Assembly (NCBI GenBank): GCA_000733355.1
Contig: JNVV01000036.1
Span: 1,553 to 57,518 of the forward strand
DNA length: 55,966 bases
Direction: 5' to 3'
From: Falciphora oryzae
Taxonomy: Eukaryota > Ascomycota > Sordariomycetes > Magnaporthales > Magnaporthaceae
Shown here: in pieces, positions 21,353 to 32,873 of the stretch
How positions within the stretch are numbered: the first letter of the stretch is position 1
Layout: each line of letters begins with the position of its first letter
Translations under genes and position numbers: made by a program
The notes under the pieces: model-generated
Databases searched by the model: none
The model's input: the letters and a program-made list of their open reading frames with translations, nothing else
What the model was told of the DNA's origin: nothing

Positions 21353-24300
21353 GGCGGTTAGCGTGGCTGCGACCTAGGGCTGGGACGAGCGCTGGGACCA
21401 GCAGGGGTGGAAATGCGTATCTCGAGGCCAACGGGGGTAGGGAGGTGACATGGCCGCGACGGGCGCAAGACCGATACAAATACACAGGGACAGGGTAGAA
21501 GGCAGGTGAACGGCTCCCGAGACAGAAGACGTGCCATGTTCTCAAGGGAAAGTGACGAGGCCCTGGTGAGCAGTCGAGGAAGGTTGGGCACACGTACGGT
21601 ATGGTATCCAGCTTGGCAACTGCGAAGGCGGAACCTGAGCCGAAAGGCCGCGGTTCCTAACAGGGCAGAAGGCCGAACCGAATCTCGTCTCTCTTGGATG
21701 CTCGGCAGGCGCGATGCTCGAGGCTTTTAGGGGTCTTTCATGCGGCGGCAGCAAGGTTCGGGCCAGAATGCCACGCCGAAAGCGTAAAAGTTGCGTCGAG
21801 AGGTCTCTGTTTCCGGCTCGACCCCGTCGTTCGTCGGTAAGATGGAAGCGTCTCGCGACGGACTGGAATGTCGATTGGCCCTCAAAATGAATCCACCTCT
21901 TTGTCGCTTCTTTCGGCCTCGGGGGACCAGCGCATGTGTCGACGACGGTTCCGCTCTGACGGAGAAAGATGCGCGTTTGTCGCCTGTAAGGAGTACTTTT
22001 TCCTTTTCTTTTTTTTTTTCCCCTTCCCCTCTGGGTCTGGGGAAGCTGAGGCTTTGATCGATCCTTTGGGACCGCAAAGCCAAGCGGCGGATTGTTGAGG
22101 GAGGGACCTTGGACCGATTTAGAGTTCGACGGCAGAATGACGAAGCATGTTTTTTTGCAACGGCCGAGGCGCGCGCTGTCAGGTTTTCAAATTAGGTCGG
22201 GTTCTCTGGCGCCTCTAGGCGGGCCGTCGAAGAGCAACAGCGACGTTGTCGGCAGACGGAGTAGGGTAGGCGAGTGTGGTTGGTTGTGCGGCGAGAAGTA
22301 AGGCGAAGGGGAGCGCGAGGCCTTTGGCGATGATGCAGATGCAGATGATGCAAATGCAGGCAGAGGATGCGCTTCTTTCGGTGGCTCACGGCGAATGCCT
22401 GCCCAACCAAGCGGCAGCGACAGGGGCAGTGACCAGCCCCAGCGGCTAGCAGCAGCAGCCGACAGCGACCAACACCGAGGAACGGGGCAGCAGCTGATGC
22501 GGCAACGCGACGTGGGCATGGGGGCAGGCTGGGCCTTCGCTGGCTCGTGGCTCGTGGCAGGGAGGGGGGAGGGATTGGTGCAAGCGGGGCCCGCGACATG
22601 GGGTGTGGGCCACTCATTGACGGCATTGGGGCCAGGGGCCTGCGGGCTTGGCTGTCCCGCACGCCTCGGCCGTCGGTTTGTGAGTGCGCAGTGCGACGTA
22701 GCACTCCCCACAAGCACAGCCCGCCAGCCGCCTGAGCGGATCCCCTATCGCCCCAAAGAGGACATGCGGCAAGCGAATACGGAGCTCTGGCCGATGGACA
22801 GCACAGCACAGCACATTTGATGGAGCCCGCGAAGTTCGGAGGTGGCGTGAACCCGGCACAAAAACGACCTGGGCTAGATGCGAATCGACGGGTCTCGACT
22901 GCTTTACGGCAGGAGCGAACTCTCTCTCATTGCCCATGGCGCTGAGGCTGAATAACGCCGTTCCTTTCTTATTATTTTTGTCACGGACAAGCACCTGCCG
23001 GATTGGGCCGAAATACCGAATTTTCCCACGCGCGGTCCAAACCCGGTGATGTGTGTGGCAACAAATCCGATCCAGCCGCCCGGTTCGAGACCCCGTTTTC
23101 AGTGCTAGGCCAATTTAATTCGGGACGCGATTTAGCGAGCAACAGGAAATCCGAAATCTCGCCAGCCCCGATTTCCTCGCACGCGTGCGCATCAGTCAGC
23201 CGCACGGCGAGATTGATTTTTATTATTTTATTTTTTTTTTTTCTGTTCCAGGCCCGGCAGGGGATGTTCCCTGGCGCAAACAAGGCGATCTTTGATGCGA
23301 TGGACGCCGAAAGCGGTGGGTTATGGGCAGGCTCTGTCATCACGCGGCGGGTGAGGGGGCGGGATTTCCTGGCCCCGTTTTGGCGGCTCTTGGCGCCCAC
23401 GCACAACAGCCGGCAGCCATATTGACCCGGGAAGTGCAAAGCTGTCCAGCCCGGCCGTCTGTCGGACGTCATCGTCTGTCATGCTGTCCCTCCCGTCCCT
23501 GTCACGCCTGACATGTCGTGCGTTTCCCCGCGAGCAGCCGACGGCGCCGGTGACGGACCCGGAGAGAGTGGTTGGCAGCCCACGCTAGGAGAAATTCTGG
23601 ACTGGCCGTCAATATGCACCTAGGCAATCATTGATCCGTTCCATGTCCTTCAGAGCTCTGCTACTCTGGCAAGGTTCGTCACAGGCTTCCTGCATACGTT
23701 GCCGTCACACGAAACTCTGATCCGGAGGGGCGCATTGACTACCCGCACTTCAGTTGCCGCCCCGATCTGCGACCAAAAATGAGAGCGAAAAGCAGCAAGA
23801 CCAAGCGAGGCTCGAGTTTTGCCTCTCCTCCGTGTCTTGGCAGTCTGTCCCCCTTTTGGGCTGGGGCGACTTGTTTCACAGCCTAGAGAGTCCAGGTCAA
23901 AGAAATAAGCAAATGTGAAAACCTAGTGCATCAAGCAAACGTCGTATGTGTGCTTGATCAACGGAAGCCCCTGGATCCCGACCTGTTTGTCTGTTGTCTA
24001 GGTACATATTCAACGATTGCACATGCCTCTATTCAACAGCACCTGTGCCGGTTTGTCGCCTGTGATAAGGCAGTACCAGCTCGCCCAGCAGAGCAAGGAA
24101 AAAAATGTCTCATTCGCCCCAGAGCTTGATCCCTACCCGGCATAATGACTCTCCTGCCTCCCGGCTTCCATCCACGTTACATGAACCTGGTAGAGGGGCT
24201 CAAGCAAGGGCCACAAGAGCTGAGCTTCTGCTTGGATATTCCCATTCACGCCCTCCAGCTCCCACGATGCCAGAGAGAGAGAGAGGACGACTCGTCTGCG

Positions 24301-25663
24301 CCGATCCCTCGTGCACATGCATCCTCGGCCGTCTCACGGCTGCAGCCCCACGACGTCGCCATTTCTCTCGCCCATCTCGATCTGGGTTGCAACTACGGCG
24401 TCTATCGCGCCTGCACGATTTCTCATTTGTGAGTGAACGCCGCCACACTGCGGACATTCAGCCCCGCACAACTCATCACATTTCGGCCTTGAATTTCTGC
24501 AATGGCTAGCGCCTGGCACCTCGACCTGGTGTAGATATCTCTCACTCGTTATTTCAAGAGACATGATTGACTCGGAGCGCGAAATATCCTGCTGGCCTCG
24601 GTCAATCATGTCGGTCGGTCGGTTAGTCTCCAGCTCACATCCAAAAACCATCCCATCCCCCAGCCAGCCCGGGCCCCTCTTCTCGGCACGGAATGGAAGC
24701 GCGGAGCTGGGCCTGGCAGCGAATCTGCCGATAACGCCACCGGCGTCAAACATTGATATCGGGCAGCCTACCATAAGGCGAGGAAAAGGAAGTATGGATA
24801 CCAATAAAGAAAAAACTGCGGCCGGTGTGTCCTTGCGTTTTCTTGTCGCCAAGATGGCTAAAAAGAAGCAAAAATGGAACTCCCCAATGCCTCCTCAAGT
24901 GCAGCACGAAAAGGCTATCACAGCAAAAGTAGTGTTTGCTGCTTTGCTTGCTGTCTGTGCTATACTGGCTGGACGTCCCACTGTGTGCTGTCCTGTGCCT
25001 TGCCTGCTTCCCCTTTGCACCCTTGCCCAAACCCGCACGCAGCCGTCCACCTCGGAGACAGGATGGCGTCGGGGCTGCATCTTTTGCACAATACCACCTA
25101 ATGAAATGTGGCGCTCGACTTGTTGAGGACGAGAAGGACGGGGAGGGAGGGGGACCGGGCGCGGGCTTGCTGCAAGGGATCAATCAATCCCAGAGGCAAG
25201 GCTGGACGTGGATGGGGGAAAATGCGCCGCCCACCCCTCCTCTTTCAGCTGCCGCGTCAGGGGCTCTAGACCTAGAACCTGGGCGCGGGAGGGCAGGTCA
25301 ACATAACACGCGCAAAAAAAAAAAAAAAGGTCCTGGGCAAGCAGGCAGGCTGGCTGGCGGGGAAGCGCCCAGGAATTCCGCGGGGGAGGTTAGGTCGCTG
25401 TATGTTGTGTTTATCTCGCATGCATGCCGCGGGCCCTGCTATACACTTGGGCGCTTATACAAGGCGTTTTTGGCCTTTCCTAGCCGCTCAAACCGAAAAG
25501 AAAGAGAAAACCACTTATAACACGGCACAACTGCTCAACTCCCCCGTCTGGGCTCTCGCTGGACTTTATCCGTCCCCCCTCCTCACGTGCTTCTGGTGTC
25601 TGCTTTCTACTTCCATATCCAAAAAGCCCAAAGTTCCATCTCAACACTCTCCGGCTCGGCAAC
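21353..25663. other. Gene-poor region upstream of SEC2
   Basis: About 4.3 kb between divergent starts. Many frames of 60-200 codons overlap on all strands, and none shows a domain, consistent splice signals or biased codon use. A GATGCA repeat lies at 22329-22360. It probably contains promoters of SEC2 and of the acidic gene. Confidence 0.5.
22329..22360. repeat. GATGCA/ATGCAG short tandem repeat
   Basis: About five imperfect copies of a GATGCA unit. Non-coding. Confidence 0.75.
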
Positions 25664-25838
25664 ATGCGTGACGCAAATGGAAACCTGGACTATGCGGCCA
25701 TGACGCGCAAGTACGGACGGGCCGAGTCCCTCACTCCGCCTCCGTCGGTCTACCTCGTTGGAGGCAGAGAGGTGATGCTTGATGTAACTCCAACCCCACC
25801 CTCCCTTCACTCAAACGTCCTGATATCTGTCTGTTTCT

Positions 25839-25874
<36 letters not shown>

Positions 25875-26796
25875 GGGCATATTACAAAGCTAACGTCAAA
25901 GACCGCCCCAGGCTCCCCTGCCCGACCCGACCCTGGGCCGTCTGTACCCCCGGGACGTGGAGCCGGCGGCCGACCCGGCCAACAAGCCGCCGCCGCCGCC
26001 GCGCCCCGCGCACGCGGAGCCCGTGCACAGGGAGGCCCTCGTCGGCAGCAGCAGCCGGGACGGCGACAGCCCGCCGGCGCTGGACGCCATCGAGGTCGCC
26101 GTGCCCGTGCCCAGCGTGGAGCGCGACGGCGACGGCGACGACTCATGTTCCGAGTACAGCCCCGACAGCGACTGCTCCGGCTCCGACTTTGGCAGGGCCG
26201 ACGTCGACTACGCCGGCAGCTGGGGCGCTGCTGCTGCTGCCGCTGCCGCCACGCCCGAGTCCGAGGCGTACCAGGATGAAGGCTACGAGGAAGAGGAAGA
26301 GGACTACGATGAGCACGACGAGCACGAGGATCGCGAGGACGAGCAGGAGCCAGAGATTGCCGACGCCATACAGGTCGTCGTGAGGCCGCCGACGCCAGCG
26401 CGGAGCCCGCAGCCCCAACAGCAGCAACAGCCTGCCCCTGGCCTCCCGCCTGCCCTCGGCGGCGACAGCGACGAGGCCACGGACGGCGACGATACTGACC
26501 ACTACGACGCCGTCAGCAGGCGGTGGGAGGGCAGCAGGAAGCGCAAGGCGGCCGAGGTGGAGCCGCCGGCGCCGGCTGAGGAGCAGGAGGAGGGGGAGCC
26601 CGAGAGGAAGCGGTCGGCGCTCGCGAACCTGCTGTTTCCTCCAGACGAGGAGGACCAGGAGAACGTGCCTCCTCGGGATGCGGCAGTCCCAGAGGTGGTA
26701 GTCGCAGAGGCGGGAGGAGTCTCCGAGGAAGCAGTCCCAAAGGCGGCACCCCAAGCTGAAGCCGCCCAAGATGAGGGTCCCCAGCAGCAATCTTAA
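25664..26796 (+). CDS. Acidic low-complexity protein (330 aa)
   Basis: Exons 25664-25771 and 25912-26796 join in phase 0. The first exon encodes an ordered-looking stretch with LDYAAMTRKYGRAESL and VYLVGGRE, and the second continues APLPDPTLGRLYPRD. The rest is low complexity. It has Pro-rich and Ser/Asp patches, a Glu/Asp tract (about 20 acidic residues), a Gln run, and a bipartite basic cluster SRKRKAAE that may be a nuclear localisation signal. No family is recognised. The intron is 140 bp and holds a perfect 31-nt A run. The gene converges on the DUF3176-like gene with only 61 bp between stop codons, so 3' UTRs probably overlap. Confidence 0.6.
25841..25871 (+). repeat. 31-nt A homopolymer inside an intron
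   Basis: Perfect A run between the donor at 25772 and the acceptor ending at 25911 of the acidic-protein gene. Length is probably polymorphic or an assembly estimate. Confidence 0.9.
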
Positions 26797-26857
26797 ACTT
26801 GAATGCGAAGAAGGTGTCGCGTCTCGCAGTTCCATAGCACCCCGCTTGAGCAGTAAA

Positions 26858-28969
26858 TCAAAAAGGATAGTAGCTATTATTAATCGAGCAGGTTTTTTCT
26901 TCACATGCGTCCCATCGCTCCTTGCGCGGCAACCCCAGTATCTCCCTCTCAGCCATGAACTTGACGCGGTCCTGCCCGGCCGCGGGGTCCCGGCGGATCG
27001 CAACGTTGAGGTCCCTGGCCACGGCCTGCATCTCGCCCCTCGTGCGCTTCCCGCCGCGGAACCTCACCGGCAGGCCCGCCTCGTCGGGCAGGCACGAGTC
27101 CCTCCACAGCGGCGCCCCCCTCGCCGACGAGTACACGGCCGTGGCGGGGAGCAGCATCGCCGCGCAGGCCAGGAGCACGATCGGCAGGGACAGCCACGCC
27201 CACGCCACCGACACAAAGACCTGCTGCGTCGTCGCCACGCCGCGCACGACGCCGGCGCCGGCCGCGTCTTCTGCCGCCGCCGCTGCCGGGGCTTGCTGCA
27301 CCAGCGGCAGAGTGGTAATGTTTTGGAAGGGAGCGGTCGAGCTGGTGTTTGTTGGGGAAGGAGGTGGTCGCTGCTGTTGCTGCTGCTGCTGCTTTTGCTT
27401 CTGCGACTGCACCTGCTGCCGACGAAAGTACGTCGTTAGAGCATCCGATACATTGGCCATGAGGCCTGGCACCTCCCTGGTGGCGTTGAGGTAGTAGGGC
27501 CCACGGCCGGACGGCAGGTCGACGGGGCTCTTGTCGTCAGAGATGAGGATCTGGTGGCTGAGTTCGTAGGTGCCTGCGAAGAAGGACTTGAGCACGCCCG
27601 AGAGCAGGAACATGCCGCCGTAGCTGACCTCGAACTCGGACAGCATATTTGGCCGCAGGCGCGGCGGCGCGGGGGTATTGCTATCGTCCTTGATGCCAAG
27701 TTTCGCCGCTTTGCTGTTATTTATTCTCATCGCCGCCGCCGCGCTCTCCTCCAGATCCTTATCGGAGGCCGGCGGCGGACGCAGCGAATAGCTGCCGCCC
27801 TGGCGGAGCCACGTCGCCAGTTGTGTGTCGTTCTTGTATTCGGCAAGCACCGACGTGCGCTGTCGCCCGTTGACGACCGATACGGCGAGGGTGCGGACGC
27901 AAGGGGAGATACCACACTGCCAGGCGCCAATGGGAGGCGCGGCGACGGTGTCGACGGCCAAAGGGCGGGACCGAAACTTCATGATCGTCAACCCTAACGG
28001 GGCGACGGAGTAGTCGGGCCAGCCAAGCGCGGGCCATTGTATGCCTACAAAGCTCGAAACGACCAAGGTTTGATTCAGCGTCTTGCCGTCACTGTTAAAG
28101 CCGATGACGCGCTGGACGACGGTTGTGTTGCTGGGGGCGGTCCATTTGATCTCGTACACGGTGCTGTCGTTCTTGCCTACGTGACTGTCGCCTGGCGCCG
28201 GCTCCAAAGCCAGACGGTGGAGCTGGGCCCTGATGTCGACACACTTGCTGCACATGGCGAGCGTGTTGAATATGGGGAAGCTGCAGTTACCTGTCGGGCA
28301 TGTAGCAGCAACATCGAGTGCATTAGGGCCGTCACCGCAGCCGTTGTCAATGGTAGCGACGAGACCTGTCCCAGGGGCGAAGATGGCGGGGATGCGTTCC
28401 TCTTGAACCGCTCTGTTAGCCAGGCGGGAGCCAGTGCGGAAAGGGGTACGCAAAGGTCAGGTTATTGATCATGACTACACACCTTGGTTCCCTGAATTGC
28501 TATGGTAAAAGAAGCGCGCCCTGGGAACAGAAGTCTCACCTACCGCACCTGCGAGCCGTACGGCTCGGGGCTCGAGGGAGACGAGTTGCTGAACGGCAAA
28601 GTCGAAGCCGACGGCGACAACCATGATCAAGGCGCCCACTAGCGCGAGTGGCATGGCAAAGATTGCCGGCAGGGCAGCCAGCGCGCCGGCAGCCACGGCA
28701 AGGCCGAGCAGCTCCCAGGCGTAGGCTTCACACCTGTACAAGATCACACCAGCCGTCATTTCGGTTATTGGCTCCCGCGAGTGCGTGGTGGGCTGACTCT
28801 CGATGCTGCCGTTGGCAAGAGGCCGGGGCGGGCATGGCGGCGGTTGCCGTGGTTTCTCCAGGGGCTCGTAGATGTAGATAGGGCTGGGCCACGACTCCAG
28901 ATCGGAGTCGACCCGTTTCGTCGTCACCGTTATGGGCGACGAGAGACCCTGAACATCTTCCTTACTCAT
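26858..28969 (-). CDS. DUF3176-like membrane protein lacking the DUF core (679 aa)
   Basis: Exons 28969-28483 and 28410-26858, with a 72-bp intron placed by phase. The N-terminal helix (YAWELLGLAVAAGALAALPAIF) runs straight into VGALIMVVAVGFDFAVQQLV. In DUF3176 proteins about 100 residues lie between these two parts, including a conserved ISQLKW-type segment. None of that is found here, and no intron or frame shift can hide it. The rest is typical: a VPRA motif after the helices, CPTGNCSFPIFNTLAMCSKC, NxT/S sites, and a C-terminal helix (WAWLSLPIVLLACAAMLL) before a basic tail. Earlier in-frame ATGs reach 29089 (719 aa). The function of the family is unknown; it is probably a plasma or endomembrane protein with the Cys-rich part outside or in the lumen. 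Confidence 0.75.
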
Positions 28970-30622
28970 GGCTGGACCGGGGGCGATGAGACGCGAGGGG
29001 GCGGGCTGGCTGAGAGAGCTTGCCGAGAAAGAGAAGCCGAACGAAGCTGTCATAGCCTGTGGCATCCCGGCAAGCAACCTATTCGCCATCTCTCCCGGGA
29101 CGAGAAGACCCCATGTTAAGCTCCCGCTTAGGTTAGCCCCGGGCCGCTGGTTGCTTGTTCGAGGACTGCATTTGGGGGACCAAGAGACGAGCTCTGAGCT
29201 GGGCTGGTCCCATACGCTGGTACGCTGGCCGGCAATATCTGGTTATGGAGCTGACAGCGGCCGCAAAAAGATACTCGGGCGTGGCCGTGGGCTCGCAGGA
29301 TGCAGACGCAGGCAAAAATAGAGACGAAGCGCCGGGCTGACGGACGCGCTGTGTTTCGGGATTGGCAGCGCATGCAGGAGCTGTCCCGAATAGGATCTGC
29401 GCTGTGGAGCCGGCCCTTACCAGGTTGTTGGGGCATCTCAATCCAAATAGGACTGGGCCGCACGTGTGCTGTGGTGCTTCGCCAATTGTGCTCAATTATC
29501 TAACCCAGAAGTTTTCTTTCAACCTTCTCGCTGCCAAAGCAAAGGCTTGAGCCTTTCCGTCTGGGATACAGTACCAGACATTCCCGTGAGAGGCTGAGAA
29601 TCAGCTATTCCGGACGCTGTACCCACTGATAGTTGGCACCTATAGCTCAACGGATCAGTGCTGTAACACTGCTCACGCGGTGGACGCTTAACCGCCGGCC
29701 GACGAACATGAATCCTGGAGGCGACACGGCACAACACGTTCGATCCCTTCTTTAGAACCTGTGCGCATCACTCCCGTGCGGCAACGAACCATTGGGTGCA
29801 AATGGAAGCACGAGGGGCCCCGGAACCCCGCGCCACGGCCGAAAGGCAAAGCGATGATGAGCATGGCCTGACGAGACCACCTAACCTAAAGCCAAACAAG
29901 CAGGGCGCTGAGTGAGGGAGATTCAGAGAGCCAGACCAGAGCAGACTGCATGCAGGACGGCGCGCTGCGATACGATACCTTAGGTACCTAGGTAGTCATT
30001 GAGACGGATACTAGACCACCACCTGACAAGGCGGGTTGCTTTGTTTGTGGCTTGAAGAGGACCAAGAAACAGTGGGCAATCACCAGTGCAGGTGAAGCGG
30101 GTGCGGCAGCGCCTGCCCGCCCGCGTGTAACCGGCCTCCAGCTTGTCCCCCCACCTTTGCATCGTGACCGAGCTTGGCGCATGCAATTCAATCACAGCTC
30201 CCATCAGCCGGCCTCCCCAACCCCGCCGACCATCCAATCGACTCCCTTGCGCTCACTTCGCCTGCTTCATAAGCCGCGACAGCGCACTACGTCTTCTCCG
30301 CATCACCACCTCGGCCGCCAGCGCTCCCCAACTTTGAGCGCAAACCTCCACGCCAGCGATCCAAACCCCAATCTGCCAGCACGCGGCCCCGCCTGCGTAC
30401 GTCAGCGAGCCACCGCCAGCGAGTGGCGCAAAACGCCGCGGCGAACCGCCTTCTCACGCGACCGAACACCAGAGCAATAGGCTCAGGGCCGTCCGCACAA
30501 ATAAAAGGGGACCAGCGCCGGGAGTGGTCGCCGCGAGGACGAAACAGCCGTCTTGACACGAGGCGGAGGGGCGCCAAACACCACCAAAGACAGCCTCAGA
30601 AACGCACAACAGAGTCGGCGGC
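28970..30622. other. Divergent promoter region between the DUF3176-like and SNX3 genes
   Basis: No gene is recognised in about 1.65 kb. It includes a near-palindrome centred on GGTACC at 29979-29996 and isolated tRNA box-like motifs around 29650 and 29737 that do not fold together. The last 400 bases are C/A-rich and probably form the SNX3 promoter and leader. Confidence 0.5.
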
Positions 30623-31390
30623 ATGGCCACCGAGAACAACCCCCCGGGTGGCGCCGACGCCGGCAGGCCGGAGCCTCCGCTCAAGTCGCCCACGTCGCCG
30701 TCCTCGCCCCTGTCGCCCACCCAGGCCGCCGCCGACAGGCTGCACCGGCCCATCCTGCAGTCCATGCCCGACAACCGGTCGCAGTCGTTTGACGAGATCT
30801 ACGGCCCGCCCGAGAACTTTTTAGAGATTGAGGTGCGTTGCCCGAGTGAGGGAGAAAGCGCGCGCGCATCGTTTGGCGACGTGAACGAGAAATCGGCACC
30901 CATTCAATGGAGATCACGGGCTGAACAGAATGACACACGAAAAAAAAAAAAAAAACAGGTCAGGAACCCCCGCACGCACGGCATCGGCCGGCACATGTAC
31001 ACCGACTACGAGATCGTCTGCCGCACAAACATACCCGCCTTCAAGCTGCGCCAGTCGGCCGTGCGCCGCCGCTACTCGGACTTTGAGTACTTCCGCGACA
31101 TACTCGAGCGCGAGTCGGCCCGCGTCACCATCCCGCCCCTGCCCGGCAAGGTCTTCACCAACCGCTTCTCCGACGACGTCATCGAGGGCCGCCGCGCGGG
31201 GCTCGAGAAGTTCCTCCGCATCGTCGTCGGCCACCCCCTGCTGCAGACCGGCAGCAAGGTCCTGGCCGCCTTTGTGCAAGGTACGAACGACCACTGACGT
31301 GGCTTGCCCCGGGCATACGCGACAGGGAATCTGATCCGGCAAACACCGCCCCCCTCTGCAGATCCAAACTGGGACAGGAATGCCTGGTGA
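30623..31390 (+). CDS. snx3: Sorting nexin-3 / Grd19 (186 aa)
   Basis: Exons 30623-30832, 30959-31280 and 31362-31390 join in phase. After a Pro/Ser-rich N-terminus the PX domain spans about residues 65-186. It includes [19 protein letters not shown], the lipid-binding [11 protein letters not shown], the proline-rich loop IPPLPGK, and the conserved end [15 protein letters not shown], whose last nine residues come from the third exon. Known role: SNX3/Grd19 binds phosphatidylinositol 3-phosphate on early endosomes and works with retromer to return cargo to the Golgi. Length matches yeast Grd19 and animal SNX3 (about 160). The first intron ends in an A-run before its CAG. Confidence 0.95.
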
Positions 31391-32873
31391 CTCGTCCGCT
31401 TCGCCCGAAGCCTCGCCTCTGCCCAGTCCTCGTCTCCCACCGCGGCTGCCACCTCCTCCGGCATCGCTAGCAACGGCGGCAGTCCCCGTCCTTCGCCTCC
31501 ACGCCGGAAGCTACGCAAGCGCCCGCCTAAAGGTTGGGCCGAGGTCCAGGCCCTCAAGAAGCTGGATAGCGATGACGGCAGTGGCTTCGATTGCTGAGAG
31601 AAGGTCCAGGGGCAGCAGCGCAACAGCCGATAACTGAAATTCCCCCTTTTTTTATTGATCCTGTGTTTTCTTTATTTTCTCTCCATGATTTACCTTGTTG
31701 CGTTCTCCTCCGTTCCTTCTTTATATGTCTATCTTGTTATGAATCACCCCAGCGAGCAAGGATCCCACCAAATGCATTAAATATCACCCCCCAAATCGCG
31801 ACTATGAAAGTGGGCTCAACTGGAATCATCGCCTTTTATTTCGCGGCTTTTCTCGGTCTCTAAATTGAAAGACGGGTGTTCGGTATATGGGTTGGACGAA
31901 CGACCGGGTAAGGCCTCTCTTCTGGTTTTTTTTTTTTTTTTTTTTTTTTTTAATAGCGGCGCCCGACGGTTTTTTTTTTTTTCTCCAACTCTTTGTTTCC
32001 TGATTGTTCTCAGCGACGATTATTGAGAGGATTCGCCTTTACTGTCCCAAATGAGAATGTTTATTCGCTCTCAATCACATCACTACCTATTCTTCTAGTT
32101 CTTCTAGTGCTACACCATCGCCTCTCGACTGGTGCCGCGCAAAGTCGCGTAGACTAGGTATGCTCTTCAGATGCCCGCGTGAAAGCACATCGTGAAATGC
32201 ATTCGACCCTCCAGAGTTCGCCGATAGTCATTACTATTGAGTAGGGTATCTGGGAGCTATGTGCCTCGATCAATATCTCATTCGGCCGCCCAGGCGGTCC
32301 TCCGTCGCCTCCTTTTTGATCTTCGTTCTGCCATCCGCAGGTTATCCAACGCCTTGTATCATCGTACATGCATAGAGGGGAAAGCCCGACGACGAGACAG
32401 AAAACCTGTCCCAGCAAATGCTTTTACCCTCGAAGCCAACCCAGGACGCCTCGACCCATCCGTCCCCTGTAATAAATGTGTGACGCCGTCTAAATGTATC
32501 GTGATGTGCTATGTTCGTACAGGAGATAAAATTACAGGAAAACTTAAAACTGTTTCACAATGTATCGTTGCCAGTCGAAAAAAGTTCGCTGCAGGAGCCC
32601 GCTCTTCCATAGTCGAATCCAGCGGAGACATCGTGGAGGGAATCACTGCCCGGTCGACGAAACGGCGTCATGATGCGCTCTCGCGGAGCTTGTAAGGCCT
32701 GCCCGCTGAAGAAAGAGGTGTAGCCTAGCAAGGAGGCCATAACGTCGTGGCCTGGGTTGGATATATATGTGCCGTCGAGCCGGTCCCTGGCTCTCGTTTC
32801 ATCCGAGGCTGTTCACCGGGGGTCCGTATACTTGACACAAATAGCGTGTCGAGTCAGGAATCAGGAAGAGCCG
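31391..32873. other. Intergenic region between convergent SNX3 and RIM2
   Basis: 3' flanks of both genes, with a 26-nt T run at 31926-31951 and a second T run at 31971. A plus frame at 32237-32695 and a minus frame at 32555-32740 overlap and have no recognisable domain. Neither is called. Confidence 0.55.

Noticed and set aside
22187..22820. Overlapping frames of 140-205 codons on both strands
   Set aside because: Cys/Arg/Pro-rich random composition; probably promoter DNA of SEC2.
29636..29755. tRNA-like A box (TAGCTCAACGG) and B box (GTTCGATCC)
   Set aside because: Acceptor and T stems do not pair and no anticodon arm fits between them, so at most a decayed tRNA.
32237..32740. Overlapping plus and minus frames downstream of RIM2
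   Set aside because: Neither shows a recognisable motif or intron signals; the region is AT-richer than coding DNA here.
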